Assembly (NCBI GenBank): GCA_022647575.1 | Contig: JALCKY010000003.1 | Span: forward strand, 1-64,000 | Reading direction: 5' to 3' | Length of the DNA stretch: 64,000 nt | DNA from: Lachnospiraceae bacterium | GTDB taxonomy: Bacteria > Bacillota > Clostridia > Lachnospirales > Lachnospiraceae | In this document: one piece after another, positions 55,244 to 64,000 of the stretch | How positions within the stretch are numbered: position 1 is the first letter of the stretch | Layout of the letters: each line of letters opens with the position of its first letter | Notes under the pieces: generated by a model | What the model saw: only the letters and a program-made list of their open reading frames with translations | What the model was told of the DNA's origin: nothing | Database searches by the model: none | Translations under genes and position numbers: made by a program

Positions 55244-55708
55244 TCAGGTAAACGGCAGCTCCTCATCAATTCCGTCCGGAATATTCATGAAGCCGTCGCC
55301 CGATGTATCGGGCTGCGGTGCTGCCTGCTGCGGAGCCGATGCCTGAGACGGGGTCCTGACCGGACCTGCGCCGTTTGCATCAGATGCCGCTTTGCTTTCG
55401 GCAAATTCCTGATTCTCGACTACGATATCTGTAGTGTAGACTTTGTTGCCGTCCTTGTTTGTATAGCTGCCGGTCTGAATGCGTCCCGTCACCACAATCT
55501 TGATTCCCTGATGGAAATACTTTTCCGCGAACTCTGCTGTCCTTCCGAAGGAAACACAGTTGATGAAGTCTGCGGTCGGTTCTCCGTCTCTCTTGAACCT
55601 GCGGTCTACTGCCAGCGTATATCTGGCAACTGCGAGCGTATTCTCGCCTGTCGTGTAACGGACTTCCGGGTCACGTGTCAAGCGTCCCATTAATACAACC
55701 TGATTCAT
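55244..55708 (-). CDS. ssb: Single-stranded DNA-binding protein
   Basis: The 154-residue protein has the OB-fold (MNQVVLMGRLTRDPEVRYT, FINCVSFGRTAEFAEKYF), a Gln/Ala/Pro-rich linker and the acidic tip DGIDEELPF that binds partner proteins. Its place between rpsF and rpsR is the standard Firmicute order. Confidence 0.97.
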   Translation of the reverse strand: MNQVVLMGRLTRDPEVRYTTGENTLAVARYTLAVDRRFKRDGEPTADFINCVSFGRTAEFAEKYFHQGIKIVVTGRIQTGSYTNKDGNKVYTTDIVVENQEFAESKAASDANGAGPVRTPSQASAPQQAAPQPDTSGDGFMNIPDGIDEELPFT

Positions 55709-55773
55709 AAGTTACCCTCTTTCTTTCTGTGAAAAATCAACGGGTTATGATGGGTTTTCACGTCAAGGTTTTC

Positions 55774-56274
55774 TTATGCTTCTGTCGTATTGTTTTCCGG
55801 TTCTGCTTCTGCAGCGCCGTCAGCTTCTGAAGATGCTTCTTCCGCAGCGGGTGCTGCTTCAGCTTCTTCAGCAGGAGCATCTGCTGTTTCCGCAGGAGCT
55901 GCTTCTTCCGCCGGTGCTTCAGCTTCCGCTGCTGCATCCGTTTCCGGGGCACTCTCTTCAGAAACATTCAGATGGAATTCGTCTTCTCCGTCCTGACGAA
56001 CAATCAGATAACGCAGGACATTGTCCATGATCCTCATGCGTTTCTCAAGTTCGTTCGGGCAGTCGGGTTCCGCTGTGAACGGGATGAAATAATAGTATGC
56101 TTCGTCCATCTTCTGAATTTCGTAAGCGAGTTTGCGCTTACCCCATTCTTCGATTTCGCCGATCTTTCCGCCAAAGCGTTCAATATAGCCTTTCGCTTTG
56201 TCGACGACCGCAGCACGCTCTGCATCCTCGATCTTGGCGTTTACGACTAAAGCCAATTCGTACTCTGATGTCAT
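55774..56274 (-). CDS. rpsF: 30S ribosomal protein S6 with long acidic C-terminal tail
   Basis: Residues 1-95 are a normal S6 (MTSEYELALVVNAKIEDAERA, KRMRIMDNVLRYLIVRQDGED). About 65 further residues follow, almost only Ala, Glu and Pro (AEAEAPAEEAAPAETADAP). S6 is usually about 95-100 residues, so the protein is clearly extended, perhaps as an expanded version of the acidic tails some S6 proteins carry. AAAGGAGG precedes the start. The 5' leader holds an ACCGAAAGG stretch that might belong to an S6:S18 autoregulatory motif, but I cannot confirm a fold. Confidence 0.93.
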   Translation of the reverse strand: MTSEYELALVVNAKIEDAERAAVVDKAKGYIERFGGKIGEIEEWGKRKLAYEIQKMDEAYYYFIPFTAEPDCPNELEKRMRIMDNVLRYLIVRQDGEDEFHLNVSEESAPETDAAAEAEAPAEEAAPAETADAPAEEAEAAPAAEEASSEADGAAEAEPENNTTEA

Positions 56275-56371
56275 GCTGTCTTTCCTCCTTTCGGTCTATG
56301 GCCTCCCGTTTGCATAGGAGACAAGGTTGGTTAAAACTCTCACGGACTTCTAATATAACATACGGGAAATA

Positions 56372-56401
56372 AATAAGCAAGCAGTTTTCTGCCTGCTTAT
56401 T
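56372..56401 (-). terminator. Terminator between sir2 and rpsF
   Basis: AATAAGCAAGCAG (56372-56384) pairs with 56389-56401 over 13 bp with one mismatch. T-rich sequence follows on the minus strand. It separates the Sir2 gene from the ribosomal operon. Confidence 0.7.
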
Positions 56402-56420
56402 AACGCGTTTCTGCCTTCTT

Positions 56421-57149
56421 TCAGGCATTCACCCGGATCTGCGAGAAGACCTCTCCGATCGGCTGCTTGATGACAAGATCCGCAGACGTATCGCGGGCTG
56501 TCGCCGATTTGTTGATCAGGACAAGTTTGTCTCCCGTGAAATAATCGATCAGTCCTGCCGCCGGATAGACGACAAGGGAAGTGCCGCCGATGATGAGGCA
56601 GTCTGCTTCCCGGATTGCCCGGACCGCCCCGCTGATGACTTCATTGTCCAGGCCCTCTTCATAGAGCACGACATCCGGCTTGATGCTCCCGCCGCAGGCA
56701 TCGCATTTCGGGATGCCCTCGCAGTCCTTCACATAATCGACATCGAAAAACTTCCCGCATTTCGTGCAGTAGTTGCGGAGCGTTGATCCGTGAAGCTCAT
56801 ACACGTTCCTGCTGCCCGCTGCCTGATGGAGTCCGTCGATATTCTGCGTCACGACTGCCGTCAGCTTTCCTGCCTTTTCCAGTTCCGCCAGCTTCAGGTG
56901 GGCCGCATTCGGCTTCGCCCCCTTGATCAGCATCTTGTCTTTATAGAAGCGCCAGAACTCTTCCGGATTGCGGACGAAAAAGCTGTGGCTGATAATGGTT
57001 TCCGGCGGATATTTGTACTGCATATGGTAAAGCCCGTCCTGACTGCGGAAATCGGGAATGCCGCTTTCCGTGGAAACGCCTGCCCCTCCGAAAAAGACAA
57101 TGCGGCTGTGACTGTCGATGATTTTCTGAAGTTCTTCGATTTCTCCCAT
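56421..57149 (-). CDS. Sir2-family NAD-dependent protein deacylase
   Basis: The 242-residue sirtuin has the NAD motif GGAGVSTESGIPDFRS, the catalytic HG in QNIDGLHQAAGSRNVYELHGS and four zinc cysteines (CTKC and CDAC pairs at about 128-154). It removes acyl groups from lysines using NAD. It is bacterial class U/III-like. Neighbours on the same strand are sortase B and an L,D-transpeptidase, with no obvious functional link. Confidence 0.93.
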   Translation of the reverse strand: MGEIEELQKIIDSHSRIVFFGGAGVSTESGIPDFRSQDGLYHMQYKYPPETIISHSFFVRNPEEFWRFYKDKMLIKGAKPNAAHLKLAELEKAGKLTAVVTQNIDGLHQAAGSRNVYELHGSTLRNYCTKCGKFFDVDYVKDCEGIPKCDACGGSIKPDVVLYEEGLDNEVISGAVRAIREADCLIIGGTSLVVYPAAGLIDYFTGDKLVLINKSATARDTSADLVIKQPIGEVFSQIRVNA

Positions 57150-57173
57150 AGGCTTCCTTTCTTTTCCGGCTGA

Positions 57174-58049
57174 TCAGCCGGCTGCTTTTGACGGTCTCTG
57201 CGAAGATACGCACTTCCCGAAAACAACACAGCGCGTCGAACTGTCGGACGTACACGTGGACAGCATAACGGTCTTATCGCTTTCAGCCAGCGGAACGCTG
57301 CTTGAGATTTCGGAATTCTTCTGCATTTCCTGCTCCCATGCAAGAAATTCCGCCCCCTGTCCCGAGAACAGCTGATAGGCATCCGAATTCACCGGCGTCT
57401 CAAAGGCCGCAAAAATATGATAACGGTAATTGCCGTTCGGCGTCAGGATCCAGAAATAGGGACTCTTGTCGACAGTTTCCTGACTGCGCAGGGTTTTTAA
57501 AAGACCGAACATGCTCTGGTTGCGCATGTTGTGGCCGTAGACGATGCTGTTCGGATCGGAAAAATCCGCGGAATTATGAAAGTCTTCAAAAATGGAGCCT
57601 GCAAACAGAGATTTCTTTTCAAAGGTGTGATGCAGATAAAAATCATTGTCCGCACCGCGGCAGATCGGATAGCTGACGGATGGAATCGCATCGATGTAAA
57701 GCCAGCCGTTGACATCGGAGTTGACGGCCTGCAGGGAAGCAAAATCGACCGTGAGCGGCGGATCCGCATCTTCTGTGAAGATTTCTTCGCCCGATGATTC
57801 GTCTGACGACGACTGGTCCGGCGACGGAGCGGAAGATGTTTCCGTTGAAACATCCGACGCAGCGGAATAAGAAGAGGTATAGCTGCTCTTCAGGCTGTCA
57901 TATTCATCATTGGCTGCCTGATAGCCGTGATAGATGGAATAAAGCTGAAAAGCTGCATAGCAAAACACGGCAGCGGCTGCTGTCAGGATGATGATCCGGA
58001 CCGCGAAACCTACGCCGTGTTTTTTTGTTTTTTCTCTCTGTTCTTCCAT
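57174..58049 (-). CDS. srtB: Class B sortase
   Basis: The 291-residue protein has a membrane helix at about 15-38 (FAVRIIILTAAAAVFCYAAF), a Ser/Asp-rich linker and a sortase B domain. Catalytic residues: His in IVYGHNMRNQSMFG, Cys in VMLSTCTSDSSTRCVVFGK and Arg in the same segment. It follows an L,D-transpeptidase on the same strand. Its substrate is not apparent here; it is distinct from the AT-rich sortase at 19080-20063. Confidence 0.92.
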   Translation of the reverse strand: MEEQREKTKKHGVGFAVRIIILTAAAAVFCYAAFQLYSIYHGYQAANDEYDSLKSSYTSSYSAASDVSTETSSAPSPDQSSSDESSGEEIFTEDADPPLTVDFASLQAVNSDVNGWLYIDAIPSVSYPICRGADNDFYLHHTFEKKSLFAGSIFEDFHNSADFSDPNSIVYGHNMRNQSMFGLLKTLRSQETVDKSPYFWILTPNGNYRYHIFAAFETPVNSDAYQLFSGQGAEFLAWEQEMQKNSEISSSVPLAESDKTVMLSTCTSDSSTRCVVFGKCVSSQRPSKAAG

Positions 58050-58088
58050 AGCCTTCCGTCAGAAGGATTCCTGATTCTGCTGCTGCAG

Positions 58089-59924
58089 TTAATAGACGCA
58101 GACAGCAGTCCCGATGGAAACCGTATCATAGATTGACTGCATCACATCCTCCGGGATGTTGACGCACCCGTGTGAACCGTTTGACTGGTAAATGGTTCCT
58201 CCGAAAGCATCCCGCCAGTAGGCATCGTGCAGTCCGCGGCCTCCGTCAAACGGACACCACCAGTTCACCGGCTGTGAATAGCCCTGCATATCGAGTGTTC
58301 CCAGAGTCGCCGGAGACTTCTTGGCATCAATGGCAAAGCATCCCGGATACGTTGCCCGTTCTTCCGTCGGAAGACCGGTCACGATATCCGTCGACACGAC
58401 TTCCTGATAATCCTTGTAAACCCACAGGTGCTGTGCCGTAAGACTGACTTCCACATAAGTGCCGGTCAGGCCTCCGTTGTCCCATCCTTTTGCAGTTCCC
58501 CATGTATAGAAAACCGGGTTGCGGGCTCCGGAAGACATGCTGTCGATCGCACTCTTCAGATCCGCTGCCGTTGAATCGGAATCCAGGCACCAGCCGTAAT
58601 CGGAAGTATGGTTATTCGGCTTCGTTCCCGTCGACGGATCCGTACTGGTCTGATCGATGGTATGTCCCGGAAGCGTCACGGTGGTTCCGGAATGCGTCTT
58701 GAACGTCCGGTCTTTTCCGAATGTATTGTATTTATCTGCCCAGGTTCCGACAAGCGGCCGGATCCAGTCCGTCGAAATCGTCACGTTCGTGCCGTCATCC
58801 GTAAGGCAGGGAGCAATGGTCGATTTCCCGACTGTCTCCGTATTGTCGCCGAAGGCATAGGTGATTTCCAGATTCAGATAGGCGTTCCACTGATTCATCC
58901 TGCTGTTCAGGTTTTCATCCGTACTGTAGACATTCGGATAAACGTAGCAGTCCGGATCGACAATGCTGCATTCCGTTTCACCGGCATCCAGCGCTGCTTC
59001 CACCTGCTCAATCAGTTTCGTCTTATCAATTTCATTTCCGACGACCTCGGGAGTAATCGAAGCTCCGTCCGATGTTTCATTTAAAAGGGCATTGACCGGA
59101 TGGGTAATGTTTGCTTCCTGCAGGCAGTCCAGCTTATCGATAGAAGCTTCTGCCGTTCCCTTGTCCCAGGTAGTCCCGGCCGTAAAGTCGAACTTCTTTG
59201 ATTTCGTAATGGCCAGGAACCATTTCCAGTGATCCTGGGCCTGCATGATCTGGTCAACTTTTTTGTCATCGACATAGGACCATCCGACATCTTCGGAGGA
59301 CAGGGTTTCCGTCACTCCGTCCCGTTCCGTAATGGTCAGGGAATACTTGGCAATGTTGCTCTTGATCCAGTCTTTTACATCGTTCACGGTCTGCCCGGAA
59401 ACATCCTTTCCGTTAATGATCGTCCCGCTGTAAAAATGCGTGTCAAAATAATTGGCCATGTAAAGATATACGCCGCCGACAGTTCCGACCAAAAGAAGCA
59501 GGAGTACGAGCGTTACGATAATGGCAGTTTTCTTATGTTTTTTCTTACGGGCTTCCGGGGTCGGTTCTGTGCGTTCCCCAGAACTCACTGTCTCTGTCTC
59601 CGGCCTTTCCGCCGCAGAAGGAACCGCACCGACGACCGTTGCCTCGGCAATCTTACTTTCCAGGTCGCCGACGTTGACATCCGTTTTAATCTCCGGTGCC
59701 TCTTCATCTGCCGGCGGCGTTTCCGCCGCAGTATCCTCAGCAGGTCCTGCATTCTCAGAGACCGTGCTTCCGGATTCTGATTCCGGCGCAGCCGTTTCAG
59801 GTGCCGTTTCCGGCACTGTATTTTCCTGTACTGATTCCGGCACAGTCACTTCAGGCGCCGTTTCCGGCACTGCATTTTCAGCAGACTGCACTGCGTTTTC
59901 CGCTGTTCTTTTCTCTTCTTCCAT
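58089..59924 (-). CDS. L,D-transpeptidase (YkuD) with PG_binding_4 domain
   Basis: The 611-residue protein has a Glu/Pro/Thr-rich cytoplasmic N-terminus of about 130 residues built from repeats like ENAVPETAPEV, then a membrane helix (TAIIVTLVLLLLLVGTVGGVYLYM), PG_binding_4-like domains and a C-terminal YkuD domain with catalytic Cys in GSHGCVNIPEDVMQ. It forms 3-3 crosslinks in peptidoglycan or modifies it. The very long repetitive N-terminus is unusual. Confidence 0.92.
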   Translation of the reverse strand: MEEEKRTAENAVQSAENAVPETAPEVTVPESVQENTVPETAPETAAPESESGSTVSENAGPAEDTAAETPPADEEAPEIKTDVNVGDLESKIAEATVVGAVPSAAERPETETVSSGERTEPTPEARKKKHKKTAIIVTLVLLLLLVGTVGGVYLYMANYFDTHFYSGTIINGKDVSGQTVNDVKDWIKSNIAKYSLTITERDGVTETLSSEDVGWSYVDDKKVDQIMQAQDHWKWFLAITKSKKFDFTAGTTWDKGTAEASIDKLDCLQEANITHPVNALLNETSDGASITPEVVGNEIDKTKLIEQVEAALDAGETECSIVDPDCYVYPNVYSTDENLNSRMNQWNAYLNLEITYAFGDNTETVGKSTIAPCLTDDGTNVTISTDWIRPLVGTWADKYNTFGKDRTFKTHSGTTVTLPGHTIDQTSTDPSTGTKPNNHTSDYGWCLDSDSTAADLKSAIDSMSSGARNPVFYTWGTAKGWDNGGLTGTYVEVSLTAQHLWVYKDYQEVVSTDIVTGLPTEERATYPGCFAIDAKKSPATLGTLDMQGYSQPVNWWCPFDGGRGLHDAYWRDAFGGTIYQSNGSHGCVNIPEDVMQSIYDTVSIGTAVCVY

Positions 59925-59982
59925 TCAGTATTTTCTTCTCCCTCTTTAAACCGCGGAGCCTCCCCTAGGTTCCGTACCGCAA

Positions 59983-61275
59983 TTACTTTTCGGCAAGCAG
60001 CTTCTCAATGCTGACCAGCTTGACGCTTGCCACAAATATTTCCGTCGCCATCCGAAGCTCTCCCGGTGTCGGGAAGGACGGTGCAATCCGGATATTTTTA
60101 TCATCCGGATCATTTCCGTACGGATAAGTTGCTCCGGCATTCGTCATCTTGACTCCGGCTTCCGCCGCTTTCGCCACGATGGCCTTCGCACAGCCGTTCA
60201 TCGAATCGAACGAAATGAAATAGCCTCCGTTCGGTTTGGTCCAGCTTCCGATTCCCAGTCCGCCCAGATTCTCATCCATGATCTGCTCAACCGCTTCGAA
60301 TTTCGGACGGAGAATCGCCGCATGCTTGCTCATATGTGCATGCATATTGGCCATATTCCCGAAATAACGGACATGCCTCAGCTGATTCAGCTTGTCGTGC
60401 CCGATGGTCTGTACCTGAAGATGCTTCTTGATGTCTGCCAGGTTCGCCGGTGAGGAAGCAATGGCTGCCAGACCGGAACCCGGGAATGTGACCTTTGAAG
60501 TTGAAATGAATTTATAAACGATATCCGGATGTCCTGCTTTCCGGCATTCATTCAGGATCTCCAGCAGATAGTCCTGTCTTTCCGGCTCATCATAGAGATG
60601 ATGGATGGAATAGGCATTGTCCCAGAAAATGCGGAAGTCTTCCGCTGCCGGCTGCAGATTCGCGAATCTCTTCACGGTCTTTTCCGAATAGGTATAGCCC
60701 TGCGGGTTCGAATATTTCGGAACGCACCAGATTCCCTTGACAGAAGGATCGTTGTTGACATATTTTTCAACCATATCCATATCCGGTCCGTCCGGAGACA
60801 TCGGGATATTGATCATTTCGATGCCGAAATACTCGGTGATCTTGAAATGACGGTCGTATCCCGGAACCGGGCAGAGGAATTTCACGCTGTCCAGTTTGCA
60901 CCACGGAGTGCTTCCGCAGACCCCGTGCGTCATGGAACGTGAAATCGTATCAAACATGATATTCAATGAGGAATTCCCGAAAATGATCATGTCGTCGGGA
61001 CTTACTTCGGACATTTCGCCCATCAGCCTTTTGGCTTCCGGGATTCCTCCCATAACTCCGTAATTGCGGCAGTCTGTCCCCGTCTCGTCATTGAAATAGC
61101 TGTCCGAATTGAGGACATCCATCATTTCATTTGACAGTTCCAGCTGTGCCATTGCCGGCTTTCCCCTGGACATATCCAGTTTCAGGCCTCTTTCCTGCAT
61201 CGCTTTGAATTGTTCACTGATCTTTTGCTGTTCAGCCGTCAGTTCTTCCTTTGTCATTTCCTGATAGGTTTTCAT
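59983..61275 (-). CDS. Aminotransferase class I (MocR-like family)
   Basis: The start at 61275 (MKTYQEMTKEELTAEQQK) has GGAGAGG upstream; earlier in-frame starts lack one. The protein has the motif LDMSRGKPAMAQLELS and PLP lysine region FISTSKVTFPGSGLAA. It belongs to the Aminotran_MocR-type transaminases (free enzymes without a GntR domain), possibly aspartate- or alanine-using. Here it is transcribed from its own strong promoter. Confidence 0.88.
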   Translation of the reverse strand: MKTYQEMTKEELTAEQQKISEQFKAMQERGLKLDMSRGKPAMAQLELSNEMMDVLNSDSYFNDETGTDCRNYGVMGGIPEAKRLMGEMSEVSPDDMIIFGNSSLNIMFDTISRSMTHGVCGSTPWCKLDSVKFLCPVPGYDRHFKITEYFGIEMINIPMSPDGPDMDMVEKYVNNDPSVKGIWCVPKYSNPQGYTYSEKTVKRFANLQPAAEDFRIFWDNAYSIHHLYDEPERQDYLLEILNECRKAGHPDIVYKFISTSKVTFPGSGLAAIASSPANLADIKKHLQVQTIGHDKLNQLRHVRYFGNMANMHAHMSKHAAILRPKFEAVEQIMDENLGGLGIGSWTKPNGGYFISFDSMNGCAKAIVAKAAEAGVKMTNAGATYPYGNDPDDKNIRIAPSFPTPGELRMATEIFVASVKLVSIEKLLAEK

Positions 61276-61326
61276 ATGCGTTCCTCTCCGGTTTCGTGCA
61301 GAATAGGCATTTCGATATGTCACATT

Positions 61327-61355
61327 ATTTTACCCCAGCCCATGCCACGTGTCAA
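61327..61355 (-). promoter_or_regulatory. Sigma-A-type promoter of the aminotransferase gene
   Basis: On the minus strand TTGACA (61350-61355) and TAAAAT (61327-61332) are separated by exactly 17 nt, a near-consensus promoter. Confidence 0.8.
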
Positions 61356-61395
61356 TGAAATGTCGTTACTTTTTTAAAGTACCTTTCTCCGGCAC

Positions 61396-61424
61396 TTGCA
61401 AAGACGTCCCCTTGGGAATACTAT
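61396..61424 (+). promoter_or_regulatory. Promoter of the methyltransferase gene
   Basis: TTGCAA (61396-61401) and TACTAT (61419-61424) have a 17-nt spacer and point toward the gene that starts at 61454. It is back to back with the aminotransferase promoter. Confidence 0.65.
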
Positions 61425-61453
61425 AGGAAGAGACGAAAAACGGAGGTTGGAAG

Positions 61454-62311
61454 ATGTGGACTGCCGATAACTGGAAAGATTTTGAAGTGCTGGACGCATC
61501 CGGAGGAGAACGTCTGGAGCGATGGGGCGACTATCTCCTGGTGCGCCCTGATCCCCAGGTCATCTGGAATACGGAGAAAAATGACCCGGGATGGAATCAT
61601 TTCTCAGGCCGCTATCACCGCAGCAGCAAAGGCGGCGGCGAATGGGAAAGCAGGAACCTTCCCGAAACCTGGCAGATTTCCTACGGCAGCCTTTCCTTTC
61701 ATCTGAAGCCGTTTGCTTTCAAGCATACCGGGGTCTTCCCCGAGCAGGCCGCCAACTGGGACTGGTTCTCGGAACGGATCCGGAAAGCCGGACGTCCCGT
61801 ACGCGTGCTGAATCTTTTTGCCTATACCGGCGGTGCGACGCTTTCCGCACTTGCTGCCGGAGCTTCGGTAACCCACGTGGATGCCTCTAAGGGCATGGTG
61901 AACTGGGCGAAGGAAAATGCAGCCGCTTCCGGTCTTGCCGACCGGCCTGTCCGCTGGCTTGTGGATGACTGCATCAAATTTGTGCAGAGGGAACTCCGCC
62001 GCGGCAGCCACTATGAAGCAGTCATCATGGATCCGCCTTCCTACGGCCGCGGCCCGAAGGGAGAAATCTGGAAAATCGAGGATGAGATTCATTCCCTGAT
62101 TCTTTCCTGCGCCGGCCTGCTTTCAGATGAGCCGCTTTTCTTCCTGGTCAATTCCTATACGACCGGCCTGCAGCCAGGCGTTCTGACTTATCTGCTCTCC
62201 GATTCCCTGAAGGGACGCGGTGCGGAAATCACTTCCGGTGAACTCGGACTTCCGGTCCGGAGTTCCAGCCTGATTCTGCCGTGCGGCTGTGCGGGACGCG
62301 CCGTTTTCTGA
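61454..62311 (+). CDS. Class I SAM methyltransferase, RlmI/RlmK-like
   Basis: The 285-residue protein has the SAM motif VLNLFAYTGGATLSALAAGA, VTHVDASKGMVNWAKEN and the target motif IMDPPSYGRGPKGE, as in RlmI/RlmK-type 23S rRNA cytosine or guanine methyltransferases, but it lacks the N-terminal PUA domain of RlmI. GGAGG precedes the start. The exact rRNA site is unknown. Confidence 0.85.
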   Translation: MWTADNWKDFEVLDASGGERLERWGDYLLVRPDPQVIWNTEKNDPGWNHFSGRYHRSSKGGGEWESRNLPETWQISYGSLSFHLKPFAFKHTGVFPEQAANWDWFSERIRKAGRPVRVLNLFAYTGGATLSALAAGASVTHVDASKGMVNWAKENAAASGLADRPVRWLVDDCIKFVQRELRRGSHYEAVIMDPPSYGRGPKGEIWKIEDEIHSLILSCAGLLSDEPLFFLVNSYTTGLQPGVLTYLLSDSLKGRGAEITSGELGLPVRSSSLILPCGCAGRAVF

Positions 62312-62348
62312 ACGGATTCCCCTGTGCTCAAGGTGAGCCTCCTGACAC

Positions 62349-62399
62349 AAAAAAGACTCCGGATCCTGACAGTCTGTCAGATACCGGAGTCATTTTTTT
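62349..62399. terminator. Bidirectional terminator
   Basis: GACTCCGG (62355-62362) pairs with CCGGAGTC (62384-62391), with CTGACAG/CTGTCAG inside. A and T runs flank it. It ends both the methyltransferase and mntP transcripts. Confidence 0.85.
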
Positions 62400-62403
62400 C
62401 AGA

Positions 62404-62973
62404 TTAAAAGGTGATTACGCCCAGATGTTCCAGCAGGATCTTCGTTCCGATCAGGATCAGAATGCATCCTCCGATCAGCTCGGCCGATGAACGGAAACGG
62501 TCGCCGAAAATCTTTCCGATCCAGATTCCCAGAAAACCAAAAACAAAAGTCGTGCAGCCGATGATCAGAATGGCTTCCCAGATATTGACCTGAAGGAAGG
62601 CAAAAGAAATGCCGACCGCCAGAGCGTCGATGCTGGTTGCCAGTGCCAGCGGCAGCATCCTTTTCGGAGAAAAATCACCGCCGGCTTTTGCGTCGCAGGT
62701 CTTGGAACGTGATTCGCGGATCATCTGAATGCCGATCAGGCACAGAAGCGCAAAGACGATCCAATGATCGATGCTCTGGATATAGGCATAAAATCCGGTC
62801 CCAGCAAAGTAGCCGATCAGCGGCATCAGGGCCTGGAAACCGCCGAAATAAATTCCTGCTATGCAGGCATTCTTCCAGCTCATTTTTTTCATGGAAAGGC
62901 CCTTGCAGACGGAAACCGCAAAGGCATCCATTGACAGGCCGATGCCCATCAGAAACAGTTCAAGCAGTGTCAT
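62404..62973 (-). CDS. mntP: Manganese efflux pump MntP
   Basis: The 189-residue membrane protein has six helices and the family motifs GIGLSMDAFAVSVCKGL and LALATSIDALAVGISFAFL with the conserved Asp residues of the two repeat halves. It exports Mn2+. No yybP-ykoY riboswitch can fit in the 11-nt gap to the upstream gene, so it is probably cotranscribed with the SH3 lipoprotein gene. Confidence 0.93.
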   Translation of the reverse strand: MTLLELFLMGIGLSMDAFAVSVCKGLSMKKMSWKNACIAGIYFGGFQALMPLIGYFAGTGFYAYIQSIDHWIVFALLCLIGIQMIRESRSKTCDAKAGGDFSPKRMLPLALATSIDALAVGISFAFLQVNIWEAILIIGCTTFVFGFLGIWIGKIFGDRFRSSAELIGGCILILIGTKILLEHLGVITF

Positions 62974-62984
62974 GATTCAATCCT

Positions 62985-63557
62985 TTATGATGAGACGTAG
63001 TCCGATTCGATGTAAGCTGTCTGTCCGAAATAGTCAATCTGCGTCCAGCCGTCCGAAGTTCCCGTAACCGTAATGCTGCTTCCCGCGCTCAGTGAGCCGA
63101 TGACCAGACTTGTTGTGGCATTCGGTTCATTTCTGACATTGACGTCCTGCGTGACCTTCGCATTGCCGGCAGTCGAAGATGTACTTTCCGTCACAGAGGC
63201 AGTGCTCGATGCCGATTCCGCCGGAACGGGAGTCGGTTCAGGAGATGCCGTCGGCGTCGGATCAGGCGTCGGAGTAGCCGTCGGTGTCGGAGTCGGGGTC
63301 GGCGTAACGGTCACGGCCGGAATGACAGCCGGTATCACCGTCGGGGTCGGCGTCGGAGTAGGGGTCGGTGTTTTTTTCGGTGTAGCGGTCGGAACAGGAG
63401 TTTTTACCGGAGTCGGCGTCGCCGCCGGTACAGACATGACTGATGAGGCAGCCGAAGATGCCGCTCTGTCCGTTCTGCTGCTTCCGCAGGCAGAAAGCAT
63501 CAGCATCGCCGAAAGAGAAAAAGCAAAGACCGCTGCAAGCGTCTTCATTTTCTTCAT
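62985..63557 (-). CDS. SH3-domain lipoprotein with Thr-Pro repeats
   Basis: The start at 63557 ([21 protein letters not shown]) gives a lipoprotein signal with lipobox LSAC. A long Thr-Pro repeat region ([27 protein letters not shown]) spans about 60-120, similar to the linker of the HtrA-like protein at 36568-37935. The C-terminal 55 residues are a bacterial SH3 domain ([34 protein letters not shown]) that probably binds the cell wall. Confidence 0.85.
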   Translation of the reverse strand: MKKMKTLAAVFAFSLSAMLMLSACGSSRTDRAASSAASSVMSVPAATPTPVKTPVPTATPKKTPTPTPTPTPTVIPAVIPAVTVTPTPTPTPTATPTPDPTPTASPEPTPVPAESASSTASVTESTSSTAGNAKVTQDVNVRNEPNATTSLVIGSLSAGSSITVTGTSDGWTQIDYFGQTAYIESDYVSS

Positions 63558-63603
63558 CGTATTGTTCTCCCCTGAAAACCTGAAAGCTTCTCCCCTGGTG
63601 TTT

Positions 63604-63640
63604 AAAAAAGAGTGGGGGAGAAAAACTCGCCCCACTCTTT
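63604..63640 (-). terminator. Terminator of tuf
   Basis: AAAGAGTGGGG (63607-63617) pairs perfectly with CCCCACTCTTT (63630-63640), and six T follow on the minus strand. Confidence 0.9.
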
Positions 63641-63655
63641 GAAAGATGCCGATGA

Positions 63656-64000
63656 TTACTCGATGATTGTAGCAACACGGCCTGATCCGACCGTACGTCC
63701 GCCTTCACGGATAGCGAAGGTAAGACCCTGCTCCATAGCGATCGGGTGAATCAGTTCAATCGTCATTTCGATGTTATCGCCGGGCATGCACATCTCAGTT
63801 CCTTCCGGAAGATTGATGACACCAGTCACATCCGTTGTACGGAAGTAGAACTGCGGACGATAGTTGTTGAAGAACGGTGTATGACGTCCGCCTTCATCTT
63901 TTGTCAGGACGTAGACCTGAGCCGTAAATTTCTTGTGGCAGGTAACGGTTCCCGGCTTTGCGACGATCTGTCCTCTGACGATGCCCGTACGATCGATGCC
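63656..64000 (-). CDS. tuf: Elongation factor Tu, C-terminal part
   Basis: The window edge cuts the gene; 114 codons and the stop are present. The sequence [64 protein letters not shown] is EF-Tu domain 3. EF-Tu delivers aminoacyl-tRNA to the ribosome. A strong terminator follows. Confidence 0.97.
   Translation of the reverse strand, partial: GIDRTGIVRGQIVAKPGTVTCHKKFTAQVYVLTKDEGGRHTPFFNNYRPQFYFRTTDVTGVINLPEGTEMCMPGDNIEMTIELIHPIAMEQGLTFAIREGGRTVGSGRVATIIE

Noticed and set aside
62974-62984. Mn2+ riboswitch before mntP
   Set aside because: Only 11 nt separate mntP from the upstream gene; no room for the element.

Overview
The window looks like a chromosomal segment of a gut-type Firmicute, probably a Lachnospiraceae/Eubacteriales relative. 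This rests on gene order (rpsF-ssb-rpsR, then a gdpP-rplI-dnaB block), MutS2, RlmD, a YhaM-type exonuclease, VanW-domain and class B sortase genes, and strong Shine-Dalgarno sites. The core part (about 34.1-64 kb) is GC-rich with dense, intact genes. The left part (1-34.1 kb) is accessory DNA; from about 16.4 to 34.1 kb it is clearly AT-richer than the host.

Layout. (1) 1-16.35 kb: the right part of a siphovirus-type prophage, running capsid end, connector and neck genes, tail tube, gpG/gpGT with a -1 slippery site, tape measure, tail tip, holin, lysozyme, then three translationally coupled large serine recombinases. Capsid, holin, lysin and all three recombinases carry small indels, so the prophage looks decayed although its tail genes are intact. 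(2) 16.4-19.1 kb: an Lsa-type ABC-F ribosome protection gene with a short leader peptide and a terminator-type attenuator, then an apparently 5'-truncated TPR protein gene. (3) 19.1-24.3 kb: a complete diversity-generating retroelement (DGR), read on the minus strand as avd, template repeat (TR), reverse transcriptase, variable target protein, sortase. (4) 24.6-27.5 kb: IS4- and IS1380-family transposases. (5) 27.5-34.1 kb: a mobilization and partition backbone with a MOBP relaxase, MobC, ParM/ParR-like pair, TnpV, ParB and large inverted repeats, ending beside the 3' end of rlmD. (6) 34.16-64 kb: host core genes for rRNA methylation, RNA decay, MutS2, a two-component system, a cell-envelope and metabolism operon, DnaB/L9/GdpP, S6-SSB-S18, Sir2, sortase B, L,D-transpeptidase, aminotransferase, MntP and the end of tuf.

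The most interesting system is the DGR. TR (23728-23849) and VR (21694-21811) align by hand so that every difference falls on a TR adenine of the coding strand: 22 substitutions plus four missing bases that can all be placed on adenines. The net 4-nt loss shifts the frame of the target, an exported protein with a C-type-lectin-like DUF6273 domain, InlB-like repeats and a VPKTG cell-wall anchor. It is thereby split into a 239-residue N-terminal piece and an unanchored-start C-terminal piece. Restoring four bases gives one 778-codon reading frame. A dedicated sortase follows 6 nt after the target. This suggests a mobile, sortase-displayed, hypervariable surface protein caught in an out-of-frame state, possibly produced by the mutagenic reverse transcription itself.
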